From JAVJRN01 sp040218415 (GTDB taxonomy: Bacteria; Bacteroidota; Bacteroidia; Cytophagales; Cyclobacteriaceae), in assembly GCA_040218415.1 (NCBI GenBank), contig JAVJRN010000041.1, forward strand, positions 1 through 64,000: DNA of 64,000 nucleotides, read 5' to 3'. The position numbers were made by a program, and so were the translations under genes. Below the pieces are notes generated by a model that was not told the origin of the DNA, did not search any database, and was given only the letters and a program-made list of their open reading frames with translations. Position 1 is the stretch's first letter. Each line of letters begins with the position of its first letter. Below, in pieces: positions 9,727 through 19,100 of this stretch.

Positions 9727-10415
9727 ATGAAAAAGGTAATTTTAATTTTAATACTTTCTTTATCAACGCTTAGTTTATTTTCTCAAAGCAACTATCAAGA
9801 TGTTGTTTATCTAAAAGACGGTAGCATTTATAGAGGAATAATAAAAGAGCAAATTCCAAACGAATCGATTAACTAGAAATTATTGGAAAAAACCTAATCG
9901 TATTACAAATGGAGGATATAGCCAAAACGGCTAGAGAGCCCATTTTAGAAATAAAATCAAATTCGGCACAAACAGATTATGAGCAACCAATAGGTTATAA
10001 ACGTCTTTTTGAGCTTGGCTATGGCTTTGGAGTAGGAGACAATGTGGTTAGTCGAATCAAATTAAACATTATCAATGGATTCCAAATAAATCCATTTTTC
10101 TCTGTCGGATTTGGTACTGGTCTTAGGTATTGGAATACTAGAAAAACACTGTTAATTCCACTATTTTTAGATTTACGGTATAACCTTCTAGACAAAAATG
10201 TGTCGCCATACGTAGCACTAGGAACAGGTTATTCCATGAACATAACGGATCGTACTGGTGGTATTAGTGGTAGTTTTATGCTCAATCCAACAGTGGGTGC
10301 TACAGTTAGAAGATCGTCTAAATCATCTATGAATATTGGATTAGGATATGATTTATTAAGTTTAAGGGATCCTATTTACCATGCAATTTCATTCAATTTA
10401 GGGTTGTCGTTTTAA
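9727..10415 (+). pseudogene. Frameshifted outer-membrane beta-barrel protein gene
   Basis: The gene begins at ATG 9727 with a signal peptide (MKKVILILILSLSTLSLFSQ) and the usual small N-terminal domain (QDVVYLKDGSIYRGIIKEQI). It hits TAG at 9874-9876. One frame over, the protein continues without a gap (LEIIGKNLIVLQMEDIAKTA) and runs through a barrel of about 150 residues to the stop at 10415. Restoring one A in the AA at 9871-9872 (IKLEII) rejoins the frames. It is therefore a one-base deletion in an A run: a recent pseudogene, a phase-variable tract or a sequencing error. A residual 168-residue product from ATG 9909 would lack a signal peptide. Confidence 0.8.
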
Positions 10416-10440
10416 AAAAATTAACATGGCTACAATATTC

Positions 10441-10614
10441 GCTAACACGAGCTTTTAACTCGAGCCAATGAAGATCAAATGCATTTTATACCATTGTCTT
10501 TCATGTAAAGAAACAATATTTTGTCTCTAAAAACGGAAAGGCTTGATCAGTTGGTTAATATTAAGCTCAATATTAGAAGGATAAGCCTCGGAAATTAAGT
10601 GGATAACAAAAAAT
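10441..10614 (+). repeat. Divergent ~180-bp direct repeat R2
   Basis: The second copy of the element at 9480-9661, in the same orientation, placed after the frameshifted gene and before HigBA-2. Its stem AGGCTT (10539-10544) / AAGCCT (10583-10588) is perfect. The function is unknown; such flanking copies could be recombination sites or conserved RNA structures. Confidence 0.65.
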
Positions 10615-10704
10615 GCCTAGAACCACAAACCGTAGTTGTAATCTGAACATTATAGGGAATATCTCTAATTCGAAAGTTTTTTACACTGATCTCATTTTTT
10701 TACC

Positions 10705-10735
10705 TACCTTTAACGTTAGTAACGCTAAACGTTTG
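10705..10735 (+). promoter_or_regulatory. Promoter and operator of HigBA-2
   Basis: TACCTTTA at 10705-10712 is one mismatch from TAnnTTTG. It is directly followed by an inverted repeat (TTAG taacg CTAA inside AACGTTAGTAACGCTAAACG) that ends just before the toxin ATG at 10737. This is the expected layout for autorepression by the HigA antitoxin. Confidence 0.5.
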
Positions 10736-10736
10736 T

Positions 10737-11018
10737 ATGGTTTTATCTTTTGGATCAAAGGAAACTGAAAAAGTATGGAATGGAGAGAGAGTAAGGAAGT
10801 GGCCGATTGAAATACAAACTGTGGGTCGAAGGAAAATGAGAATGCTTAACAATTCTCAGAATATTCTTGACTTAAGAATTCCTCCATCTAATAGACTCGA
10901 AAAATTAGGTGGGAACTTAAAAGACTTTTACAGCATAAGAATTAACGATCAATGGCGAATTATTTTCATCTGGGAAGATGGGAATGCTAAAGAAGTTGAA
11001 ATTATCGATTATCACTAA
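10737..11018 (+). CDS. higB: HigB/GraT-type toxin
   Basis: A 93-residue RelE-superfamily toxin of the plasmid-maintenance 'killer' type. Typical motifs are FGSKETEKVWNGERVRKWP near the N-terminus, LRIPPSNRLEKLGGNLKDFY in the middle and the C-terminal INDQWRIIFIWEDGNAKEVE, where the Arg in WRI is part of the RNase site in this class. It differs in subfamily from the toxins at 3735 and 45984. It is co-directional with, and 13 bp from, its antitoxin. All landmarks are present, so it should be active. Confidence 0.9.
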   Translation: MVLSFGSKETEKVWNGERVRKWPIEIQTVGRRKMRMLNNSQNILDLRIPPSNRLEKLGGNLKDFYSIRINDQWRIIFIWEDGNAKEVEIIDYH

Positions 11019-11031
11019 AACTCAAATTAAT

Positions 11032-11337
11032 ATGGAAAAGCTACCGAACATACATCCTGGGGAGATTTTATCAGAAGAATTTTTAAAGCCAATGGGAATT
11101 TCTGCCTATCGGCTGTCTAAGGATTTGCTAATTCCACAAACTCGAATCAGTGAGATACTGAAGAAAAACCGAAGGATAACCGCAGATACTGCTTTAAGAC
11201 TAAGCAAGTATTTCGGAACAAGTCCTAAATTCTGGTTAGGCCTCCAAGATGACTTTGATGTAGAAGAAGAACTAGCAACTAAATCGAGTGAACTAGAAAC
11301 AATCCAAAAAGCACCGACGGCCGAACAAACGCTCTAA
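11032..11337 (+). CDS. higA: HigA/GraA-type antitoxin (XRE)
   Basis: I take ATG 11032 as the start because the protein then begins MEKLPNIHPGEILSEEFLKP, the canonical HigA N-terminus, and sits 13 bp after the toxin stop. A longer frame from 10978 would overlap the toxin. The helix-turn-helix is at about residues 20-75 (ISAYRLSKDLLIPQTRISEI, RITADTALRLSKYF), followed by the family motif SPKFWLGLQDDFD. It neutralises the toxin and should repress the promoter through the inverted repeat at about 10711-10733. Confidence 0.9.
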   Translation: MEKLPNIHPGEILSEEFLKPMGISAYRLSKDLLIPQTRISEILKKNRRITADTALRLSKYFGTSPKFWLGLQDDFDVEEELATKSSELETIQKAPTAEQTL

Positions 11338-11483
11338 GGCATTTGCCCGTTTGCCTCTATCAATTCTCCAGACATATGTGGGCTTTCTCCTACTTTGGGT
11401 GCAACAGCAGATTTCACTATTTTTCCACTACAATCCAATAGGGAGCACACGCTCCTATGTTCACTAAAATCAAAATCAAAAAT

Positions 11484-11879
11484 ATGAAATTTGGATACAC
11501 CATACTTTATGTAGAAAACGTAAACGAGACCATTGAATTTTACGAAAAAGCGTTTGGGTTTACTCGAAAGTTCATAGCACCTGAAAACGATTATGGAGAA
11601 TTGATTTCAGGAGAAACAACCATCGCCTTCGCTTCAAATGAATTAGGAAACGCGAATTTTAAGAACGGATTTGAAAAAATCACGCATTCAAAAAAACCAT
11701 TCGGAGTTGAATTGGCTTTTACAACTGAAAATATTGAAAAAGACTTTCAAAATGCAATCAATTCTGGAGCAACACTATTTGAACCTTTGACTGAGAAACC
11801 TTGGGAACAAACAGTTGGGTATGTGCGAGACAATAATGGCTTTCTCATTGAAATTTGCACACCCATTAAACCGAATTGA
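11484..11879 (+). CDS. VOC/glyoxalase-fold protein, copy 1
   Basis: A protein of about 131 residues in the vicinal-oxygen-chelate superfamily. It has the first half-module (YTILYVENVNETIEFYEKAF) and the second ending in GYVRDNNGFLIEICTP. Members include glyoxalase I, dioxygenases and antibiotic-binding proteins; the substrate here is not predictable. I prefer ATG 11484 over 11457 because the fold begins right after it. A GGAGC/GCTCC hairpin at 11442-11455 lies just upstream. A nearly identical second copy is at 15640. Confidence 0.82.
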   Translation: MKFGYTILYVENVNETIEFYEKAFGFTRKFIAPENDYGELISGETTIAFASNELGNANFKNGFEKITHSKKPFGVELAFTTENIEKDFQNAINSGATLFEPLTEKPWEQTVGYVRDNNGFLIEICTPIKPN

Positions 11880-11968
11880 AAATTACGGCTACTTATAGAA
11901 AAAAGTTTGCCAAAACACCGAGGCTAACTTTCTTTGTTTAGAATAATTAAAATAAAGATTTAGATCCA

Positions 11969-11992
11969 AAAAAAACGTCGCTGAATCGACGT
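11969..11992 (-). terminator. Minus-strand intrinsic terminator without an obvious gene
   Basis: Read on the minus strand, the stem ACGTCG-ATTCAG-CGACGT is followed by eight T. This is a textbook Rho-independent terminator, yet the only gene upstream on that strand starts far away. It could end an unannotated RNA transcribed leftwards from the 436-bp gap before the T9SS gene. Confidence 0.45.
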
Positions 11993-12181
11993 AATCATAC
12001 ATTAACAATCAAAACTTATTTTTACTGATTGATAGAATCTAGGTGCGCGATGGACTTCACCTAGTTGATCCTCATGGATGGATAGGTGTTCGTTTTTTCT
12101 ACTAATGGACATGGGATTTTAGGGCTTTTTTAGGCGATGCTTTTCCAAGATAGGGAATCGATCAGGTTTTTATAAGCAACA

Positions 12182-12211
12182 TATGTTAAGCATTTCGCTA
12201 CATACGTTAAG
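12182..12211 (+). promoter_or_regulatory. AgrA/LytTR-type direct-repeat binding site
   Basis: Two 9-bp direct repeats, TATGTTAAG (12182-12190) and TACGTTAAG (12203-12211), are separated by exactly 12 bp inside a larger ACATAYGTTAAGC repeat. LytTR-domain regulators bind paired [TA][AC][CA]GTTN[AG][TG] sites with 12-13 bp between them; the second copy matches fully and the first has one mismatch. The site ends 104 bp before the T9SS gene start. Confidence 0.5.
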
Positions 12212-12261
12212 CCTCGGTGAGCATTGACTATTTTTTTAAGCTTTCCGCAACATAGCGACTA

Positions 12262-12291
12262 CTTGTGCAGATGATGGATAGGACAAATTTG
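12262..12291 (+). promoter_or_regulatory. Candidate promoter of the large T9SS protein gene
   Basis: CTTG at 12262-12265 and CAAATTTG at 12284-12291 (one mismatch to TAnnTTTG) are 18 bp apart, close to the Bacteroidetes -33/-7 spacing. They would place transcription start about 15-20 bp before the ATG, with the LytTR-type repeats upstream in an activator position. Confidence 0.4.
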
Positions 12292-12315
12292 TATCAACAC
12301 TAAACACAAACAGTC

Positions 12316-15300
12316 ATGAAAAATACGATTACCATTTTTCTTCTATGTCTTGGAGGTGTGCTTCAAGCACAAAAAATGAACTATACAGCCTACTTTCAGG
12401 ATTTTACCGTCAAGCCGCAGGCGGAAGAGTATTGTTCTGATCTTCCGGTGGATCCTGAAGAGGATTACTACACCATTTATTTTGGAGTCAGAGATGATGT
12501 TGAGGCATATGAATGGTTGGAGGACGAGTGTAGCGGCACTTCAGGATGTACTCTAGGGGATCTATCTAGCCATACGATTTCTCGTAATGAGAGGGAGACT
12601 GAGCAACTAACATTCACCTCTTTTCTGATCCAATCTTATGATGAGTCTTTTACCAGCGATAGAACTGGCTGTATCATGGGTGGAGAAGTCACATTTTCCC
12701 TAAATAATCGGGGAGATGGTGCTACTTACTGGGGCGGTGGATTTCTGGAAGATGAGAACATGAAAGCTTATTGTGTATTCAACAGCACGTATCTCACCAC
12801 TTCGCTGGAAGATGCCATTGACAATACTGACGAAGAAATAGCAGAAAGGGCTTCTATTCCTGGTAGTTGGGGATATCAAAAGCCTACGAACATCTCAACA
12901 GGAGGCGATAAGCCGTTCTGGGCACCAAAAGGTTCATGGGCGAATATCGATGAAGATTGTGCGGCTTCTGGTTCGATCACCCACAATGAAGAATCCAAAA
13001 TGGTTATAGAAGTGGAGGATGCGAAAAGCATCACGTTCGATCTGAAAACAAGTGCAGAAGGAGGCGATTGTCTATATGTATACGTTGATGGGAGTTGGTT
13101 TAATGGACTAAACTTTTACAAGTACTGCGGCGAGCGAGATTGGCAGACGGTGACCATCGAGCTTGAGCGGTGTGAGTCGCATATCATTGAGTGGGCCTAT
13201 CGTAAGGATGATTCTGATGCGAGCGATGAAGATGAGGATCGCGTATGGGTGGACAATGTAGTGATTGAAAAAGCAAACACCTCACTGAATGCTCCAGGCT
13301 ACCGACCATTCGCCCTGAATAGCTGGAATGTGCTCTGCTACTCGCTGGATGAATACAAAGGCTATTTTGTCAATCCGGCAATCAATATCGATTCTGAAAT
13401 AAATTATGAAATTGGAGAAGCGCCATCTGAAGCTTACCGCTTTGTCGGCTGTGACATACCCAAATATGGCAATGCCATTGCCTTTCAGAAGGAAGGTTTA
13501 GAGGCAGGATATTATGACATACTGGTCAAAAAACATGGAGATGGTTTTTATATTCAGCTTGACGGTGAGTCGGTCTTTTCTAGCCCGTTTGCCAATGCTG
13601 AACGAAACGAAGTAGTCTGGACAGGCTACATCGAAGAAACGACTTTACTAAAGCTGGCAACCACTGATCTGGGAAGTAGTCAGGCGTTTATGAATGTGGA
13701 GTTTAATCGGGTAGAGCTCTTGGCAGGTGCAATTACTGAACAGGTTTTCTTCTATGGAGAAACCACTTCGATCTCCTCTCAAGAAAGTGCGACCGGTGTG
13801 GGTAGCATTGTGTATTTATGGGAAGAAAGTTCAGACCAAGAAAACTGGTCCCCTGCAGATGGTGTGAACAATCAAGAAACTTACCAGCTGCCAGCGCTTC
13901 CGTCGAGCACCTTTTTTAGGAGGAAGGCTTTGGATCCTACGATGCAGGCGACCGCTTATTCGAACATTACTGAAGTAGTGGTTCCAGTGGTTTGGAGGCA
14001 AGGAGCCTGGGACAATGGTCAGGTACCTGATGCATCAAAAATTGTCATCGTTGAGGCGGATTATACAGTGGCTGAATTCGGTAGCTTTTCTTATGATTCT
14101 TTGGTGATTGGGTCCGAAGCGACGTTCAGTGTGGATGGCCTTTCAACCTTCGAAATGACTGGAGACATTACATTACAGGGAAGTATGGATATTGCCTCTG
14201 GAGCCTCCTTGCTGGTTCATGACTTTGATTTTACGCTGGAGGAAGACAACCAGATGACGATCCGACGAAATACCAGCTATGCTGATGGACGTTATAGTTT
14301 CGTGGGATCTCCTGTCAGACAAACTAGTAGTGCCGCGTTGGGACAATTTGTCTATCGCTACGATGAAACCAAGGACTATGCGGCAGGAGAGGGAATCAAC
14401 CGATGGATTCCATTAAATGGTAATTTATGGTCTGGCTATGGTTATACGCAGGCCTTTCAGCAAGAGATTGTCTTCACTGGAATTCCAAATTCAGGCCGAA
14501 TTACAGCCCTTGGGACATATACCGGAACTTATGATCCTGATAATTATAGCACAACTCAGGGATGGTTTTTGGTAGCCAATCCCTATGCATCTGCAATTAG
14601 TATAGCCGCATTTCTTGCACACAATGACAACCTTGAGCCCGCAATCTATCTCTGGGATGATAATGGGCAAGCGCGTGGTACCAATAATGACTACATCATC
14701 GCCAATGCCACAACAGCCACACAGACCACAGCTGGAAGAAGAGATCGCTACAATTTTCACATTGGTTCAGCCCAAGGCTTTTTTGTTAAGTTGGCCAGTG
14801 ATACTGACCGGGAAGTAGAGTTTACCACAGACATGCAAGTAGGCGGATATAACAGCGATGACAACTTCTTTAGAGCTATTACGCCAGACATTTCAAGAAT
14901 CAATCTAACCAATAAGGAAGGACTTTTTCGACAAACTGTCTTGGTATGGGACGAGGATAAAAACCATAACGCACATGCATTTAACCCGGAGGTTGATAAC
15001 CTGATTGCCATAATGCGGGAAGATGAAGCTTACGCCATTGCAGGTATTTCAGAACAGATGGAGGAGCTTCCTTTGGTAGTGAATCATCAAGAGGCCGGAA
15101 GGTATACCATCTCACTAGACGCTACAGAAGCAGCACATAAAGTGCTGTACCTGTATGATCTATGGGAAGAGAAAGAAGTAAATCTCGCTCAGTCTGATTA
15201 TGAGTATTCGACAGAAGCAGGTCAATCGAAGAATAGATTCGTATTGAAAACTAAGACGAACGTACTGACGACTGAAAAGGATAAAGTACACCAAATCTAT

Positions 15301-15492
15301 GCGTATGAAAATACGCTTTATTTCCGAAGTTTGGATGCTGGTGTTAAGAGATTTCAGCTATTCAACCTTTCCGGCACCAACGTTAGAAGTCTGGAAATAG
15401 CTGGTTCTAATGAGGTAAGCCTAAATGGGTTACCAAATGGAATCTACATCCTCAAAGGGGACAATCATACACAAAAAATTATCATCGAATGA
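12316..15492 (+). CDS. Large T9SS-exported surface protein, function unknown
   Basis: The 1058-residue protein has a signal peptide (MKNTITIFLLCLGGVLQAQ). The N-terminal 320 residues are acidic and Cys-containing. Residues about 490-555 look like the Ig-like repeats of Bacteroidetes adhesins (VYLWEESSDQENWSPADGV, then TTFFRRKA-like), and a stretch near 590-640 has beta-solenoid character (TFSVDGLSTFEMTGDITLQG). The last 75 residues are a type A T9SS sorting domain (RFQLFNLSGTNVRSLEIAGS, LPNGIYILKG, ending KIIIE). It is therefore secreted or attached to the cell surface. No enzyme motif was found. It is flanked by the two VOC copies and preceded by LytTR-type repeats, suggesting conditional expression. 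Confidence 0.72.
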   Translation: MKNTITIFLLCLGGVLQAQKMNYTAYFQDFTVKPQAEEYCSDLPVDPEEDYYTIYFGVRDDVEAYEWLEDECSGTSGCTLGDLSSHTISRNERETEQLTFTSFLIQSYDESFTSDRTGCIMGGEVTFSLNNRGDGATYWGGGFLEDENMKAYCVFNSTYLTTSLEDAIDNTDEEIAERASIPGSWGYQKPTNISTGGDKPFWAPKGSWANIDEDCAASGSITHNEESKMVIEVEDAKSITFDLKTSAEGGDCLYVYVDGSWFNGLNFYKYCGERDWQTVTIELERCESHIIEWAYRKDDSDASDEDEDRVWVDNVVIEKANTSLNAPGYRPFALNSWNVLCYSLDEYKGYFVNPAINIDSEINYEIGEAPSEAYRFVGCDIPKYGNAIAFQKEGLEAGYYDILVKKHGDGFYIQLDGESVFSSPFANAERNEVVWTGYIEETTLLKLATTDLGSSQAFMNVEFNRVELLAGAITEQVFFYGETTSISSQESATGVGSIVYLWEESSDQENWSPADGVNNQETYQLPALPSSTFFRRKALDPTMQATAYSNITEVVVPVVWRQGAWDNGQVPDASKIVIVEADYTVAEFGSFSYDSLVIGSEATFSVDGLSTFEMTGDITLQGSMDIASGASLLVHDFDFTLEEDNQMTIRRNTSYADGRYSFVGSPVRQTSSAALGQFVYRYDETKDYAAGEGINRWIPLNGNLWSGYGYTQAFQQEIVFTGIPNSGRITALGTYTGTYDPDNYSTTQGWFLVANPYASAISIAAFLAHNDNLEPAIYLWDDNGQARGTNNDYIIANATTATQTTAGRRDRYNFHIGSAQGFFVKLASDTDREVEFTTDMQVGGYNSDDNFFRAITPDISRINLTNKEGLFRQTVLVWDEDKNHNAHAFNPEVDNLIAIMREDEAYAIAGISEQMEELPLVVNHQEAGRYTISLDATEAAHKVLYLYDLWEEKEVNLAQSDYEYSTEAGQSKNRFVLKTKTNVLTTEKDKVHQIYAYENTLYFRSLDAGVKRFQLFNLSGTNVRSLEIAGSNEVSLNGLPNGIYILKGDNHTQKIIIE

Positions 15493-15519
15493 ACACTAAT
15501 CTCATGAATAATCAACTAT

Positions 15520-15647
15520 GAGTTCACTCCTAAAAGTCGATTTTCATGAAAATCGACCTAATTTCATTCTCAAAATCAGCCTATCAGTCGAAATTAGAAA
15601 GGTCAAAATTCAAAGTTTTCAGATTTTTGACTTTTCAGAGTGAACTC
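15520..15647. mobile_element. 128-bp MITE-like element with target-site duplication
   Basis: Terminal inverted repeats GAGTTCACTC (15520-15529) and GAGTGAACTC (15638-15647) are perfect, and similarity extends inward (AAAAGTC on both ends). AACTAT is duplicated directly outside both ends (15514-15519 and 15648-15653). Near the left end lies a perfect 22-bp palindrome (15536-15557, arms GTCGATTTTC). It has no coding capacity, so it would need a transposase in trans. I saw no second copy in the window. Confidence 0.8.
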
Positions 15648-16056
15648 AACTATCAAAAATAGGTATTTTAGATACACCATACTTTATGTAGAAAACATAA
15701 ACGAGACCATTGAATTTTACGAAAACGCTTTTGGATTTATCCGTAAGTTCATATCACCTGAAAACGATTATGGAGAATTGATTTCAGGAGAAACAACCAT
15801 CGCCTTCGCTTCGACTGAATTAGGAAACGCGAATTTTAAGAACGGATTTGAAAAAATCACGCATTCAAAAAAACCGTTCGTAGTTGAATTGGCCTTTACA
15901 ACTGAAAATATTGAAACAGACTTTCAAAATGTAATCAACTCGGGAGCAACAGTTTTTGAACCTTTGACTGAAAAACCTTGGGGACAAATAGTTGGGTATG
16001 TGCGAGACAATAATGGCTTTCTCATTGAAATTTGCACACCCATTAAACCGAATTGA
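15640..16056 (+). CDS. VOC/glyoxalase-fold protein, copy 2
   Basis: Nearly identical to the gene at 11484 over the whole domain (YTILYVENINETIEFYENAF to NNGFLIEICTPIKPN) and for a few bases after the stop. The original ATG is AGG here. The first in-frame start is GTG 15640, which lies within the right inverted repeat of the MITE-like element, so the insertion created or replaced the start and changed the 5' region. The protein may still be made with about eight altered N-terminal residues. Substitutions are scattered, and no internal stop has formed. Confidence 0.7.
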   Translation: MNSTIKNRYFRYTILYVENINETIEFYENAFGFIRKFISPENDYGELISGETTIAFASTELGNANFKNGFEKITHSKKPFVVELAFTTENIETDFQNVINSGATVFEPLTEKPWGQIVGYVRDNNGFLIEICTPIKPN

Positions 16057-16174
16057 AAATGACGACCGAGAACACACTGAATAAAACTGCCTCTTGCTAA
16101 CTTCGTGTAAATCAAACTACTTGTCAGCCCTTTATTTTTACCGATCTGACAGTATTAAAAACCTGTTGGGTCTG

Positions 16175-19100
16175 CTACTCCTCCACAAGTACTTGTTTTA
16201 TGGACTTCCCAAATCGTTTTTCGTATTGCTTGGAAAACAGCGTAGTGTTGTTCATGGCCACCAAAAGCGCTGCTTCTTTGGCGGTTTTCAATTTGTTGTT
16301 TTTCAAATAGCCTTCCAAATATTGCCACCTGACTTCTTTGATCAATTCGTAGGGTGTAAGTCCGGATAGTTTTTTGATCATTCGGTAGACTTTGCGCTCA
16401 CTAGCAGCCATTTCATCAGCCAGATCCAGCACGGAAAGATGCGGATCACTGACCCTACTTATGATTAATCGCTCCATCTTGCCCATGATGCTCTTCTCAA
16501 ACTCCTCGGCGCTTTCTTCATACAGTTTGGTCAACTTGATTTTACTATCCCACTCACGCCCCAAAATATTGGAAATGCGGGCATACAACTCTTCTTTATC
16601 AAAAGGCTTGCTAATGACTGCATCCGCTCCTTTTTTGATTAACCCAACTTTTTCATCTTGATCTGTACGAGCGCTTACCACAAGCACAGGAATTTTTTTG
16701 AGCTCCTTATCTTTCTTTAGCTGATCGATAAACTCAAAACCATCCATGTATGGCATCATTAGATCAGTAATAATCAAGTCAATTTTTTCGGCTTGCAACA
16801 ACATCAAACCTTTCTCTCCATTTTCTGCTAAAAATATTTTGAAATTGGGGGATAAAATACTTTTCAGGTAAAAACGCAATTCCTTATGGTCTTCCACGAT
16901 GAGGATGGTCTTAGCGTCGGGAGAAACATTGGTGAGTGACGCTATTTGCACCTTTTCGTGTTCCTCCTGCAAATCCATCCACAATGAATTACGGGTGATT
17001 ACGTCCAGCGAGCGATCAGGAATAATGGCTTTAGAAACCCAATCGTGTGTCTTAAAAGGAAAACTTATGGTGAAAACTGCCCCTTCTTTATTACTTCTTA
17101 CTTCTATGCTACCTTGGTGAAGTTCTACAAGTTCTTTAACCAGAGCCAACCCAATACCCACACCCGTTTGAGAGGTAAATCCGGAATTGGACGATTGATA
17201 ATATCGATCGAAGACCAAGCCCAGACTTTCCTCAGGAATACCTTCGCCAGAATCGGCTACTTCAATGATAATTTTGTCATATTCAGTACGAATAGATACA
17301 ACCACACGTCCGTTTTCAGGCGTAAACTTGATCGCATTGGATAAGAGGTTGTAGATAATTTTTTCAAATTGATGAGGATCTAGTTGTAGAGTAGACTCCT
17401 CGTCTGCTTCCGCTTCAAATTTCAAAACAATAGATTTGATATCTGCCGCGCTGCTAAACATCTTGGTGAGGAGTTTTAGATAAGGAACAATTTTTACATA
17501 TTCCATTTTCAAGCTCATTTTACCCTCTTCCAATCGGGTAAGATCCATAATTTCATCCGCCAAATAAAGCAATCGCTTGCCATTCCGCATGCCCAGTTCC
17601 AGCATCTCACGAGAGTCTGGTTCCAGCACATCATAGTCTCGCTCGCTTACTTTATCCAAAGCTCCCAGTATCAGCGTCAATGGAGACCGTAAGTCATGGG
17701 AAATATTAGCAAAAAAGCGGGTTTTTGCCTGGTCCAAATCCTTTAATTTTTGGGCTTGTGACTTGATTTCATCCAGTAACTTTTGGCGCTCTAAAGACCT
17801 TCTCCTCAGCAGAATCGCAAAACCAACAAAGACCAATAAAAGTACAATAACGGCTACCAGTATGATGCTTTGAAGCTCCAACTGCTGTTGTTTAGTGTCG
17901 GCTTCTTTTTTCAAAAGTTGATTTTCACTTTCTTTTAGCTGATTTTCATAAAGGCTTTTGTCCAACTCATATTGCGATTCTAAGCGGCCAATTTCGCGCG
18001 ACTTTTCTTCGCTGTACAAGGAGTCTTGAGCACTGATTAGTATCTTGGCATAATCGTAAGCTTTGGCTTTGTTGCCGGTTCCCTCCTCTATTTCCATCAT
18101 AATCAATGCGCCATCTTTGATCATTTCAAAGTACTTGATGCTATCTGAGATGTCTATTACTTTTTGTGCATACTTTCTGGCTTGTACATAATCTTCCATA
18201 TCATCATAAAGGGTAGCTATGTTATAATTGGTAATCGCTACACCAAACTCATCTTGAATTTCTGTTTGTATTTCCAGCGCCTTATTATAATACCAAAGGG
18301 AGGAATCAAGCCGCTTGAGCTTCTGGAGCATAATACCAATGCTTGCATGATCATAGGCATAAGCCATTTTGTCTCCTAGCTGCTTATTTATCTTGAAAGA
18401 TTTCCTAAATAAATCGAGTGCTATGGGTAAGTCCTCTTGCCCTCCTTCTCCGTAAATGGTTCCAATGTTGTAGTATGCATTGGCCAGACCCCCAAAATCC
18501 CCGATCTCCTTTTTGATTTGAAGTGCACTATCATAGAATTGTATCGCCTTAAGACTATCGCCTATGGAACTATATACCAAACCCATATTTGCAAAGCACA
18601 TCGATATTGCCTGCTGATCATTGGTCAGCTTTTGTGATTCTAGTGCCTTGATGTAATATTCGAGTGCTTTTGGGTAATTATTGTACCTAAAATAGATGCC
18701 TCCTATGTTATTGAGAATGATTCCGGCTCTCCCCCTTTGACCTACCGAATCAGCGAGTTTATAGGATTTTTCGTACATCGCCAGTGCCTTGGCATTGTTT
18801 CTTCTGCGAGAATAAATAATCCCAAGAGCGCTTTGGGTAGCTATTTGTAATGGTATGTCTGGAAATGCCTTGAGCTCTTCCAGTCCTTTATTAAAATAGA
18901 ACTCCGCAGAATCATAATTGGTGGTCAGCAGATAAAAAGAGCCATAGTTTCTCAGCGCACCAATGTAGCCTTTCTTGTCTTTGATTTTAACCGAGTATTC
19001 TATGGCTTTTTTTGCGAAATATTTGGTGCTATCAGGGTTACGGTACCAATATTCCGAGGCAAGCTTATTGAGCACCCGCACTGTGGTAGTGTCCAACTTA

